Below are positions 18,727 through 26,588 of a DNA stretch of 64,000 nucleotides, piece after piece. The notes beneath the pieces are model-generated. The model was not told where the DNA came from. It was given only the letters and a program-made list of their open reading frames with translations, and did not search any database. Origin of the DNA: Burkholderiales bacterium (GTDB lineage Bacteria > Pseudomonadota > Gammaproteobacteria > Burkholderiales > SG8-39). The stretch covers positions 35,294 through 99,293 of the forward strand of contig JACZJV010000033.1 of assembly GCA_014860355.1 (NCBI GenBank), read 5' to 3'. The stretch's first letter is position 1. Each line of letters starts with the position of its first letter. The position numbers and the translations under genes are program-made.

Positions 18727-18754
18727 CAGATTGAAATCTGTGACATTTTTCTCA
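18727..18754. promoter_or_regulatory. Candidate upstream activator dyads, unit B
   Basis: CAGAT-N4-ATCTG (18727-18740), overlapping TGTGA-N6-TCTCA (18739-18754), matches the unit A arrangement. The CAGAT/ATCTG arms are unchanged while the second dyad has lost one match. Confidence 0.4.
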
Positions 18755-18801
18755 TTTGCCGCCCGGATCCCAATCTATAACCATTCCAGGTCAGTGGCTT
18801 T

Positions 18802-18816
18802 TGGCACGCCCCTTGC
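18802..18816 (+). promoter_or_regulatory. Sigma-54 promoter of oxidase unit B
   Basis: TGGCACG-N4-TTGC, a full match to the -24/-12 consensus, 133 bases before the oxidase B start codon. Confidence 0.85.
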
Positions 18817-18948
18817 GTCGAAGCGCCTGAGCCAACGAATTTGGGGTGGGATAGCCCGGTTGTGGGGGTAGTAAGCCCGGTTGATTAGCAAGCGCTGGCA
18901 CAAACGTGTCGTTACTTTAATTTCTTTGATCAAGAAGGGAGTACCAAA

Positions 18949-21639
18949 ATGTCTTTCTTTATCTCGAACAAGGACTCAAAGGCCCGCCAGCGCGAAGCCG
19001 AAATCGCGATGCGCAATCGGGCAGAGGTCGTCAAGGCGCGATCCTTGGGGGAAATGTCCCGGAGGGATTTCGTCAAGGCCGGTGTGTTTACTACCGGCGG
19101 GCTGCTGGTACCGATTTCGGGCCTGAGCCCCTTTGCCAGGAGCGCCTATGCCGACGTCCCGACGGGCGCCCCGCGCAGCCCCTTGGCGTTCGACAAGCCG
19201 TTTGTTTCTCAACTGCTCCGCTGCGACAATCTCAAGTCGGAACAACTCACGTCGACCGGGGGGCCGGACGCCCAATTGATGTGGGCTGACCCGAACGAGG
19301 CGCCGGCGCAGCGCAGGTCGAACCATGCACAGATCATCCGCCATAGGGTCAACCTCGCCAACAAGGACAACAACGGCAACGTCTGGGTGGAAGGGACGAC
19401 CGGACCCAAGGAAGGCCGGGCGCCGGGCGAAGCTTTCGCGCATCAGCGCTGGGACGAAATGGTCAACGGCAAGCCGGGTTACGACGGCGAAGTTTCCCAC
19501 CCGCTGGGCCCCGTGGGTTTCACCATGTCCGTCGGACAGATCAAGCCGGGCATCAGCTACAACCTCGCCGATCCGCGCTGGCCGGCACAGGACCCGAGCA
19601 AGGTCTGGACCTTTGCGCAGGGCAAATTCCAGCGGGGCAGTCTGCCGCTCAGCCTGATGCAGGCGCGGTACGGCGAAACCGTCATTAACCGCATCTACAA
19701 CAACCTGCCGTTCTACGATCCGAAATGGGGGTCTGCCTGCTTTCCGGATTGCGACAATTCCGAGGACGGGGAGTACGGGTCCGGCAAAAACAAAGAACTC
19801 TGGGATACCGGCAACGGCGGCTGGGGACGCCAGGAACCCGCCATCCACAACCACAACGGCCACAACGGTTCCAACAGCGACGGCGCGCAGCACTGCCACT
19901 TCTTCCCGGGCCAGTACTACGACTACAACTACAGCCTGATGCTCGCGAGGCGCGACCCCGGCCTGCGGGACTCGAAAGGCCGTAGTCTGGACAAGCTTAT
20001 CAAGATCCAGCGCGGAGACCCGCGCTGCTCGACGCCTACGGACGACGGCGGCATCATCAAGCTGCCGGGCGACTATCGTGAAATACAGGGGACCCTCTGG
20101 TTCCACGACCACCGCATCTCCTACACCTCAGAGAACGTGTACAAAGGCTATGCGGCGCTGCTCGAATACTTCAGCGGTCCCGACCGCGGCTACGAAAGGC
20201 CGGGTTTGACTGCGGAGGCGGACGCAGTCAACCTGCGCCTGCCCAGCGGCTGGCGCAACAAGAAGACTTGGGGCAACCGCGATTTCGACGTGTACCTGCT
20301 GATCCAGGACGTGGCTTTCGACAAGGACGGCCAGCTGCGCTTCGATATTTTCGACACCAACGGATTCTGCGGTGACTGCATGCACGTCAACTTCCAGTGG
20401 AAGCCGAACATGGACGTGCTGCCGCGCAAGTACCGCTTCCGCACCCTGAGCGCGGGCATGTCGCGCTGGATCAAGCTGGCCATATCGGACAGCCTCGACC
20501 CCGGCCGCGCGAGGAAGGTGCCGATAACGGTGATTGCCAACGATGGCAACATCAACCCGCGATTCCTGCGCAACATGACGGAGATGGACATCCAGTCGAC
20601 GGCCGAGCGCTACGAATTCGTCATCGACTTCTCCAAGTACAAGCCCGGCACCAAGCTCTATATGGTCAACATGCTCGAGCACTCGACCGGAGAGAAGTTC
20701 AGCAGGATATGCACGCTGCAGGAAGCGCTTTCCTCCAAATTCCAGGAGGACGATCCCGCGCTGGGCGCGATCATGCAGTTCACCGTCGCCAGCGAAGTCC
20801 CGAGCGTGGACGAACCCGGTGCGATGAACACCATCGCGAACAGCTGCGGCGCCAACGACATGAGCCTGGTCGTGGATCCCAATGACTTCAAGGACCTCCA
20901 GGGCAATCAGGTTTCCAGCTGGGAAATCCCCACCGTCGAACCCACCAGAACCCGGGTGATCGAACTCGTCCGGGGTGCGGACGGCGGCGGCATGCCCTGG
21001 GACCACGAGCACGGCGCCGAGCCCTGGGGTGTCAAGGTGAACGGCGGGTCCGCTTTCCAGGCCGACATGCGCCGGGTGTCGAACCTGCCACGGCCCGGGG
21101 ATATCGAGCACTGGACCATCCTGAGCGGCGGCGGCTGGGGCCACCCGATGCACCTGCACTTCGAGGAAGCCAAGACCATTGCGCGCAACAACAAGGCGTC
21201 GTCGCTGCACCCGCAGGAGAAGAACATGCGCAAGGACGTCTGGCATGTGGGCAACGTCGGCAACGTCACCTTCCAGGTCGGCTTCGGCGAGTTCGGCGGG
21301 GCCTATGTGAACCACTGCCACAACACGGTACACGAAGACAACGCCATGCTGCTGCGCTACGACCTCATCGGCGGGAACACCAAGCGCGCCAAGATGGATG
21401 CGAACGGCAAGGAGATCATCGGCGCCGACGGGAAACCGGTGCTGGAGCAGTACCTCGACAACATCCATATCACGGTGCTGCCGACCCCGGACCCGCGTCC
21501 GGAAGGCGTGACCTACGTGGATTCGTGCTACCTGACCGAAGGCAACCCGCAGGGCTTCGATGCCGGCGTCTCGGCCTGTGACAAGTCGTCACCGGAAATC
21601 GGCGAGGTTGTCGAGTCCAGCGACTGGCGCATCAGGTAA
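18949..21639 (+). CDS. Tat-exported multicopper oxidase, copy B
   Basis: Paralogue of the 14364 gene, 896 residues, with the same twin-arginine leader (MSRRDFVKAG, then ARSAYA). Copper ligands are again complete: HNHNGH (300-305), FHDH (H386, H388), HPMHLH (732-737) and HCHNTVHEDNAM (789-800). Compared with copy A it carries an insertion in the C-terminal domain before the final strand (DANGKEIIGADGKPVLEQ) and one after residue ~640 (NDFKDLQGNQ). Keeping all ligands in both copies argues that both are active, perhaps with different substrates or metal affinities. ATG 18949 follows AAGAAGGGAGTACC. Confidence 0.92.
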   Translation: MSFFISNKDSKARQREAEIAMRNRAEVVKARSLGEMSRRDFVKAGVFTTGGLLVPISGLSPFARSAYADVPTGAPRSPLAFDKPFVSQLLRCDNLKSEQLTSTGGPDAQLMWADPNEAPAQRRSNHAQIIRHRVNLANKDNNGNVWVEGTTGPKEGRAPGEAFAHQRWDEMVNGKPGYDGEVSHPLGPVGFTMSVGQIKPGISYNLADPRWPAQDPSKVWTFAQGKFQRGSLPLSLMQARYGETVINRIYNNLPFYDPKWGSACFPDCDNSEDGEYGSGKNKELWDTGNGGWGRQEPAIHNHNGHNGSNSDGAQHCHFFPGQYYDYNYSLMLARRDPGLRDSKGRSLDKLIKIQRGDPRCSTPTDDGGIIKLPGDYREIQGTLWFHDHRISYTSENVYKGYAALLEYFSGPDRGYERPGLTAEADAVNLRLPSGWRNKKTWGNRDFDVYLLIQDVAFDKDGQLRFDIFDTNGFCGDCMHVNFQWKPNMDVLPRKYRFRTLSAGMSRWIKLAISDSLDPGRARKVPITVIANDGNINPRFLRNMTEMDIQSTAERYEFVIDFSKYKPGTKLYMVNMLEHSTGEKFSRICTLQEALSSKFQEDDPALGAIMQFTVASEVPSVDEPGAMNTIANSCGANDMSLVVDPNDFKDLQGNQVSSWEIPTVEPTRTRVIELVRGADGGGMPWDHEHGAEPWGVKVNGGSAFQADMRRVSNLPRPGDIEHWTILSGGGWGHPMHLHFEEAKTIARNNKASSLHPQEKNMRKDVWHVGNVGNVTFQVGFGEFGGAYVNHCHNTVHEDNAMLLRYDLIGGNTKRAKMDANGKEIIGADGKPVLEQYLDNIHITVLPTPDPRPEGVTYVDSCYLTEGNPQGFDAGVSACDKSSPEIGEVVESSDWRIR

Positions 21640-21674
21640 GCGTCGGCACCTGCGAGTGCAGTAGCTAGGAAATA

Positions 21675-21709
21675 CCCGGGGGCCGCGTCCGCAAGGCGCG
21701 GACCCCGGG
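21675..21709 (+). other. GC-rich stem-loop between oxidase B and SCO B
   Basis: CCCGGGGGCCGCG can pair with CGCGGACCCCGGG around a GCAA-containing loop. It is the positional equivalent of the unit A hairpin and is conserved although the sequence has changed, with no T-run. Confidence 0.55.
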
Positions 21710-21749
21710 CTTATGTGCAAACTGTAGGCATACGAGGAAAGAAAATCTC

Positions 21750-22877
21750 ATGGTCAAAAGGCTAGCCACATACGCAGCTTTGTTGCTGACTGTTTCCATG
21801 TCGGGATTGATCGGCGCCCCCGCCTGGGCCGCGGGCTCGCCCTGGGGTGCCGACTACTTCCCCAACGTCCCCCTGGTGAACCAGGACGGGAAGAAAGTCA
21901 TGTTCTATGACGACCTGCTCAAGGACAAGAAGGTGATGATCGACTTCATCTTTTCGCTCTGCGACCAGGGCTGCCCGCTGGACACCGCGAACATGGTGCG
22001 GGTGCAGAAACTGCTCGGCTCGCGCGTCGGCACCGACATTTTCATGTATTCGATCACGCTGGATCCGGAAAACGATACGCCGGAAAAACTCAAGGAGTAC
22101 GCCAAGCAGTACGGTGCCGGGCCCGGCTGGCAGTTTCTGACCGGGACGCGCGCGGACATCGACGCCATACGCGACAAGCTCGGACAGCGCTCGTCCAAGG
22201 AGGAACACGCCAACGCGGTTCAGGTCGCCGACATGGCCACCGGCCGCTGGATCAGGATCCCGCTGGCAACCGACCCGAGATATATCGTCACGGAAATCCA
22301 GAACGCCCTGTACCCGGGCTGGTCCGTGGGGAAAAAACTGGCGAGTTTCGCCCATGCTCCGAAACCCAATGTGTTCGGGCCGGGGCAGGTCATGTTCGCC
22401 AATCGCTGCGCCGCCTGCCACACCTTCGGCAAGGGCGACATGCTCGGGCCGGATCTGATGGGGCTTACGGAACGACGCGAACTCAACTGGATCGCCAGCT
22501 ATCTCACTTCACCCAACGAAATGCGCGCGCGCAAAGACCCCATTGCGCTGAAGCTCGCCAAGACCCACAAGGTGCTGATGCCGAACCTGAACCTGACCAA
22601 GAAAGAGGTGGCAGAAATGATGGGCTACCTGGTGGCCAAGAGCGTCGCGCCGGCGAAGGGTGAGGCGGCGAAGCAGCCGCTGTTGACGGCTGATGCCTCC
22701 GGCGCAGCGAAGTCCGGCGCCATGGATCATGACCACGCCCAGCACGACCACAGTAAGCATGATCACGCACAGCATGGCCACGCACAGCATGATCAGGCCC
22801 GGCAGGACCACGCGCAGCAGCACGATCATGCCCAGCACGACCACGCGCAGCACGATCACGGCAGCGCGCAGAAGTAA
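21750..22877 (+). CDS. SCO1/SenC-cytochrome c fusion with His-rich tail, copy B
   Basis: Paralogue of the 17069 gene, 375 residues: signal peptide ending near PAWA, SCO domain with CDQGCP, cytochrome c domain with CAACH and candidate axial Met in VLMPNLNL, then a ~50-residue tail of HDHAQ-type repeats longer than that of copy A. It is predicted to be periplasmic. The tail could bind Cu, Ni, Zn or other metal ions as a sink or delivery arm. Gene order behind oxidase B is the same as in unit A, with a 110-base spacer holding the stem-loop. Confidence 0.9.
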   Translation: MVKRLATYAALLLTVSMSGLIGAPAWAAGSPWGADYFPNVPLVNQDGKKVMFYDDLLKDKKVMIDFIFSLCDQGCPLDTANMVRVQKLLGSRVGTDIFMYSITLDPENDTPEKLKEYAKQYGAGPGWQFLTGTRADIDAIRDKLGQRSSKEEHANAVQVADMATGRWIRIPLATDPRYIVTEIQNALYPGWSVGKKLASFAHAPKPNVFGPGQVMFANRCAACHTFGKGDMLGPDLMGLTERRELNWIASYLTSPNEMRARKDPIALKLAKTHKVLMPNLNLTKKEVAEMMGYLVAKSVAPAKGEAAKQPLLTADASGAAKSGAMDHDHAQHDHSKHDHAQHGHAQHDQARQDHAQQHDHAQHDHAQHDHGSAQK

Positions 22878-22934
22878 CGCAGGCGGAGGTGGATCAGGCG
22901 CCGCGTCCGGGCGCCTTGCGCGCTGGACTGGCCG

Positions 22935-23453
22935 CTAGCTGCGCTCGGCCAGCCGGCGCAGCCGCTCGATCGCGGATCCCAATGGACCGGGAATCCTCGT
23001 CCAGTCGATTGCGTCCAGCAGGTTCTTGACCAGCAATCCGAGTTCGGTGTCGCCGTCGATGCTGAGGCGGCGCGAGAAGAACAGCGTGTCCGGATCCTCC
23101 AGGCGCCGCGCCAGCCGGTAATAATCCAGGGCGCAGGCGCCGATGGTGACTTCGGGCGCGGCGCCCAGGGCAGGCAGAAATCCGATCGGCGTCAGGCTGA
23201 TGCGGCAATCCAGGCCGGCGTCGCTGACCTGGATGGAGACGATGCGGCGCATGAGCTGCTGTTTCGTATCCTGGTCCAAAGTCGGCAGGAAGACCAGATT
23301 GAGCGCCGCGCACACCAGGGTCGACGGCGGCCATTGCGGCAGGCGCCTGACCAGGCCTGCGAGGCGGACCGGAAGCAGCCGGGCGCTGGGCGCGGAATCC
23401 AAGCTCAGTTCCGGTATTCCATGCCCGGCACACCGTGCCAGTAACCATTGCAC
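22935..23453 (-). CDS. ubiT: UbiT, SCP2-domain factor for O2-independent ubiquinone synthesis
   Basis: Predicted lipid-binding accessory protein of 172 residues with an SCP2 sterol-carrier fold (about residues 50-150: VSIQVSDAGLDCRISLTPIGF, VTIGACALDYYRLARRLEDPDTLFFSRRLSIDGDTELG). It works with UbiU and UbiV in anaerobic ring hydroxylation during ubiquinone synthesis. The start overlaps the 3' end of ubiV by 49 bases, indicating coupled translation. A later start is possible because the N terminus is poorly conserved, but none has a clear ribosome-binding site. Order on this strand is ubiU-ubiV-ubiT. Confidence 0.88.
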   Translation of the reverse strand: MQWLLARCAGHGIPELSLDSAPSARLLPVRLAGLVRRLPQWPPSTLVCAALNLVFLPTLDQDTKQQLMRRIVSIQVSDAGLDCRISLTPIGFLPALGAAPEVTIGACALDYYRLARRLEDPDTLFFSRRLSIDGDTELGLLVKNLLDAIDWTRIPGPLGSAIERLRRLAERS

Positions 23454-24277
23454 GGCGCTGCGACACGCAGGCCCTCGAGCGGGGCGCCGGGACGCCCGGC
23501 GCAGCGTTCGCTGAACGCTTCTATGATCGCCAGCATGTCGCGCGACTGCGGCGAGACGCGCACGACGTCGACTGCGAGGCTGCGCAACTCAGCGATCGAT
23601 TCCGACAGATCGTACACCAGCGCCGATTGCGTCTGGATGCCGTTCAGCGTCAGGAAGGGCGTCCTGTCGCGCGTTTTCAGTGCCAGGCCGTCGGCATCGT
23701 CGAGGCAGCGGAACTGGCAGTCGTCCTTGGGCAGGTCGTGATGGCGCGCGGTGAAGCAGCGCGCGGAGAACGCCAGCGGCATGCGGCCATAGGCGAACAC
23801 CTCGGTCTGCATGCCGGCCGGGCGCGCCGCCTGCAGTTCGCGCAGCATGTCGCGCGAGAGTTCCAGCGGCAGCACGAAGCGCATGGCGCCGAGTTCGGCG
23901 AACCAGGCGAGGGTCTCATTGTTGTAGATGTTCAGATGCGGCCCGGCGACGAAAGGCACGCGGCCGGCGAGCAGCCGCACCGCGCCCATCTCGTTGGCTT
24001 CCACGGTGAATTCGCCGTTGGCGGCAATGCGGCGCAGGGCCTTGAGGTCGGATTCGGATTCGATCAGCGCCTGCGTGGACAGCACCACCTGCTTGCCGCT
24101 CGCGCTCAGATCGCGCGCGAGGCCGAGCCAGTCGTCCAGGCGCAGGTTGTGCCGGCGCGAGCACACGACCTCGCCCAGGTAGACGATATCGACGCCGGAC
24201 TCGGCCACGCCGGCGTAGAACTCCATCAGCGCTTCGCGCGTCCAGTAGTAAAGCACCGGGCCCAGGCTGAGTTTCAT
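23405..24277 (-). CDS. ubiV: UbiV, peptidase-U32-like 4Fe-4S protein for O2-independent ubiquinone synthesis
   Basis: Protein of 290 residues of the U32 family, partner of UbiU in O2-independent hydroxylation of the ubiquinone ring. The start MKLSLGPVLYYW matches the usual N terminus of UbiV. Candidate cluster cysteines are in EVVCSRRH (about C39) and in ARCFTARHHDLPKDDCQFRC (three cysteines around 175-195), the known UbiV pattern. In-frame ATGs at 24283 and 24292 are alternatives adding two or five residues. It lies 88 bases after ubiU and overlaps ubiT. Confidence 0.9.
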   Translation of the reverse strand: MKLSLGPVLYYWTREALMEFYAGVAESGVDIVYLGEVVCSRRHNLRLDDWLGLARDLSASGKQVVLSTQALIESESDLKALRRIAANGEFTVEANEMGAVRLLAGRVPFVAGPHLNIYNNETLAWFAELGAMRFVLPLELSRDMLRELQAARPAGMQTEVFAYGRMPLAFSARCFTARHHDLPKDDCQFRCLDDADGLALKTRDRTPFLTLNGIQTQSALVYDLSESIAELRSLAVDVVRVSPQSRDMLAIIEAFSERCAGRPGAPLEGLRVAAPCNGYWHGVPGMEYRN

Positions 24278-24365
24278 GCGCATGAGCGCCATTGCGGAAT
24301 TGTCGGAATGGCGCCCGACTCTGAGGGGCAGGCGGGGACGCATCCCCGCGCATCGCAATATGCGT

Positions 24366-25370
24366 TCATTTCCATTTGCGGTGATACGCACCGAGCGTAT
24401 GCTGCTGTCCTTCGGCGACGCGCGCGAGTCCGTTCGCCCAGTCGGCCTGCACGGCAAACAGCTGCGGATTTTTCGCGTGCGCATCGATGGCCGCGCGCCA
24501 GATGCGCGTCACCGCGGCGACATAGGCCGGGCTGCGCTGCCGGCCTTCTATCTTGATCGCGGCGACGCCGATATTGACCAGTTCCGGCAGCAGCGCCATC
24601 GCGTTGAGGCTGGAGGGGTCCTCGATGGCGTAGTGCGTCTCTCCATCGACATTGAAGCGGCCCTTGCACAAGGTGGGATAGCCCGCGTTTTCACCGGGTG
24701 CGTAGCGGTCTATCAGAATGCCGTTCAGCCTGGCATCGAGCGTGTCGCCATGCTTCTCCCAGCGCACGGCCTTGGCCGGTGAGCACACGCCGCGGGTATT
24801 GGGCGATTCGCCGGTGACATAGGAGGACAGGGCGCAGCGTCCCTCGACCATCACGCACAGGCTGCCGAAGCCGAACACTTCGATCGGCACGGTCGTATTC
24901 CTGATCACGTCGGCGACCTGCGCCAGCGAAAGCACGCGCGGCAGCACTGCGCGCGAGATGCCGAAGCGCTCCTGATAGAAGTTGATCGCTTCGTAGTTGG
25001 TGGCCGAAGTCTGCACCGACAGGTGCAGCCGCAGCTGCGGATGGCGCTCGGCCGCATAGCGCATCAGACCGGCATCGGCCAGGATCACCGCGTCTATGCC
25101 CAGGTCGGCGGCGCCGTCGATGGCCCGCTGCCAGCGCTTTGATGCCTGGCCCTGCGGAAACGTGTTGATGGCGATCAGCATTTTTGCGCCGGCGGCGTGG
25201 GCGTAGCGCAGGCCCTCGCGCGCACTCGCGGCATCGAAGTTGAGGCCGGCAAAATTGCGTGCGTTGGTTTCGTCCTTGAGTCCCATGTAGACCCAATCGG
25301 CGCCGTTGTCCACGGCCGTCTTGAGCGAGGGCAGGTTGCCGGCGGGGCAGACCAGTTCCGGAATAGGCAC
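24366..25370 (-). CDS. ubiU: UbiU, peptidase-U32-like 4Fe-4S protein for O2-independent ubiquinone synthesis
   Basis: U32-family protein of 334 residues starting MPIPELVCPAGNLPSLK, a hallmark of UbiU. Cluster cysteines are visible in GSLCVMVEGRCALSSYVTG, RGVCSPAKAV and YPTLCKGRF. With UbiV and UbiT it allows ubiquinone synthesis without O2, so this organism should respire under anoxic conditions with ubiquinone. An FNR-type site lies 84 bases upstream, matching anaerobic expression. It is divergent from the DUF1415 gene. Confidence 0.92.
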   Translation of the reverse strand: MPIPELVCPAGNLPSLKTAVDNGADWVYMGLKDETNARNFAGLNFDAASAREGLRYAHAAGAKMLIAINTFPQGQASKRWQRAIDGAADLGIDAVILADAGLMRYAAERHPQLRLHLSVQTSATNYEAINFYQERFGISRAVLPRVLSLAQVADVIRNTTVPIEVFGFGSLCVMVEGRCALSSYVTGESPNTRGVCSPAKAVRWEKHGDTLDARLNGILIDRYAPGENAGYPTLCKGRFNVDGETHYAIEDPSSLNAMALLPELVNIGVAAIKIEGRQRSPAYVAAVTRIWRAAIDAHAKNPQLFAVQADWANGLARVAEGQQHTLGAYHRKWK

Positions 25371-25453
25371 GATGCGGGCCGCGCTAGCGCAGCGGCTGGA
25401 AGATGTCGGGTCGCATAGGAGGAGTACTGTAGAGGCGGCGCGCCGCAGGGGCT

Positions 25454-25467
25454 TTGATCTGGGTCAA
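25454..25467. promoter_or_regulatory. FNR/ANR-type site between ubiU and the DUF1415 gene
   Basis: TTGAT-N4-GTCAA matches the FNR consensus TTGAT-N4-ATCAA at nine of ten positions. It lies in the divergent promoter region and could serve either gene; anaerobic activation of ubiUVT fits their known function. Confidence 0.6.
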
Positions 25468-25535
25468 ACAGGCGGGGTTGGACTCTGCGCCAATTTTGCT
25501 GAAGATAGGTGCGACAATGCGCCAGGAGAATACAG

Positions 25536-26105
25536 ATGCGCATCAACCCGCAGCGGTTGTCGCTAGAAGAGGAGGCAGTTCTTGCCGCCACGCGCCGCTG
25601 GCTGGAGCGCGCCGTGATCGGGCTCCAGCTGTGTCCTTTTGCCAAGGCGGTGCACGTCAAGAAGCAGATCCGCTATGTGGTCAGCGCGGCGCAGACGACC
25701 GAAGAATTGCTCGCCGACCTGATCGCCGAGTTGCGCACCCTGCAGGCGGCAGATGCAGCCGCTATCGACACTACGTTGCTGGTGCACCCGCACGTGCTCG
25801 ACGATTTCCTCGACTACAACGACTTTCTCGAACTGGCCGACGCCGCCGTCGCGGACGAAGGACTGGAGGGAGAAATCCAGCTTGCGAGCTTCCATCCGCA
25901 GTACCAGTTCACCGGCAGCCGGCCGGAGGACATCGAGAACTACAGCAACCGCTCGCCCTATCCGACGCTGCACCTGCTGCGCGAGGCGAGCATCGAACGC
26001 GCGGTGGCCGCGTATCCCGATGCCAGCGAGATATTCGAACGGAACATGGAAACCTTGCGCCGCCTCGGCCACGATGGCTGGCGCCGCTTGCTGGCGGGCG
26101 AGTAA
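25536..26105 (+). CDS. DUF1415 family protein
   Basis: Conserved cytoplasmic protein of 189 residues of unknown function, widespread in proteobacteria. Recognisable segments are GLQLCPFAKAVH near residue 30 and the C-terminal half ASFHPQYQFTG...NRSPYPTLHLLRE, typical of DUF1415. The ATG at 25536 has AGGAGA seven bases upstream; an in-frame GTG at 25509 is less likely. No signal peptide or membrane segment. It is divergent from ubiU and shares its promoter region. Confidence 0.85.
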   Translation: MRINPQRLSLEEEAVLAATRRWLERAVIGLQLCPFAKAVHVKKQIRYVVSAAQTTEELLADLIAELRTLQAADAAAIDTTLLVHPHVLDDFLDYNDFLELADAAVADEGLEGEIQLASFHPQYQFTGSRPEDIENYSNRSPYPTLHLLREASIERAVAAYPDASEIFERNMETLRRLGHDGWRRLLAGE

Positions 26106-26282
26106 TGCTGTGCACCGGAATATGGTCCGCGCGCAAATGGCCAGGACTGGGTAGAATGCGGCGCGTCGCTGAGGCGCCGATCCAAATGAATCGAGGATCA
26201 ACACACACACCGTTGTACCCACAAACCCGAGACCGCTTCGGCAATCCCGAAACCTTCTCAATAATTACTAGGACATGCAGAC

Positions 26283-26588
26283 GTGAAAAGAACCGACCTG
26301 GAAAAAAACAGGGGCCTGAAAATCAACAGCAGCGTGAACCGCTTCGGCACTCCCGGACGCTTCGGTAAGGATGCGGCTGCACCGATGCAGCGGCGCGAGC
26401 AGCGCAAGCTGGAGCAATCGCTGGGTCTGGTGCCGTTCGCGGTCAAGCTCGACGCTGAACTGGTGAAACAGATCCAGGCGCTGGCGCAAACGCGCCAGAC
26501 GGGCTTGAACGAAGTGGTGGCTGAGCTTCTGAAAAAAGGTTTGGAAAGCCGAACTAACGCGAAAGCCCAGACTAACGCGAAGGCTTAA
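26283..26588 (+). CDS. Small basic protein with ribbon-helix-helix-like C terminus
   Basis: Predicted protein of 101 residues starting with GTG. The N-terminal half is basic and low in complexity. Residues ~50-90 (VPFAVKLDAELVKQIQALAQ...GLNEVVAELLKKGLE) show the strand-helix-helix pattern of CopG/Arc-type DNA-binding proteins. The C terminus carries a short duplicated NAKAQTNAKA tail. Its 3' end overlaps the convergent yaeQ gene by 17 bases. I do not recognise a named family, and the regulator role is inferred from the fold pattern only. The 177-base gap upstream shows no clear promoter. Confidence 0.55.
   Translation: MKRTDLEKNRGLKINSSVNRFGTPGRFGKDAAAPMQRREQRKLEQSLGLVPFAVKLDAELVKQIQALAQTRQTGLNEVVAELLKKGLESRTNAKAQTNAKA

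Larger units (their letters stand above)
18143..18948. other. Intergenic region between oxidase units (806 bases, no gene)
   Basis: 18,143-18,527 shows no credible coding frame. It contains a 9-base inverted repeat, GGTCCGGCA near 18,411 and TGCCGGACC near 18,462. From about 18,528 the region is the duplicated leader of unit B, with the same dyads and sigma-54 promoter as unit A. Confidence 0.65.
18528..22877 (+). repeat. Tandem duplication, unit B (leader + multicopper oxidase + SCO/cytochrome c)
   Basis: Second copy of the unit starting at about 13,940, same strand and same gene order. Compared with A, oxidase B has extra loop residues near the C terminus (around QYLDNIHI) and after MSLVVDPN, and the SCO copy has a longer His-rich tail. 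Confidence 0.9.

Noticed and set aside
14364..21639. Naming the multicopper oxidases as Mn(II) oxidases (MofA/MnxG/McoA type)
   Set aside because: Copper ligands alone do not give the substrate, and the proteins are far shorter than those Mn oxidases.
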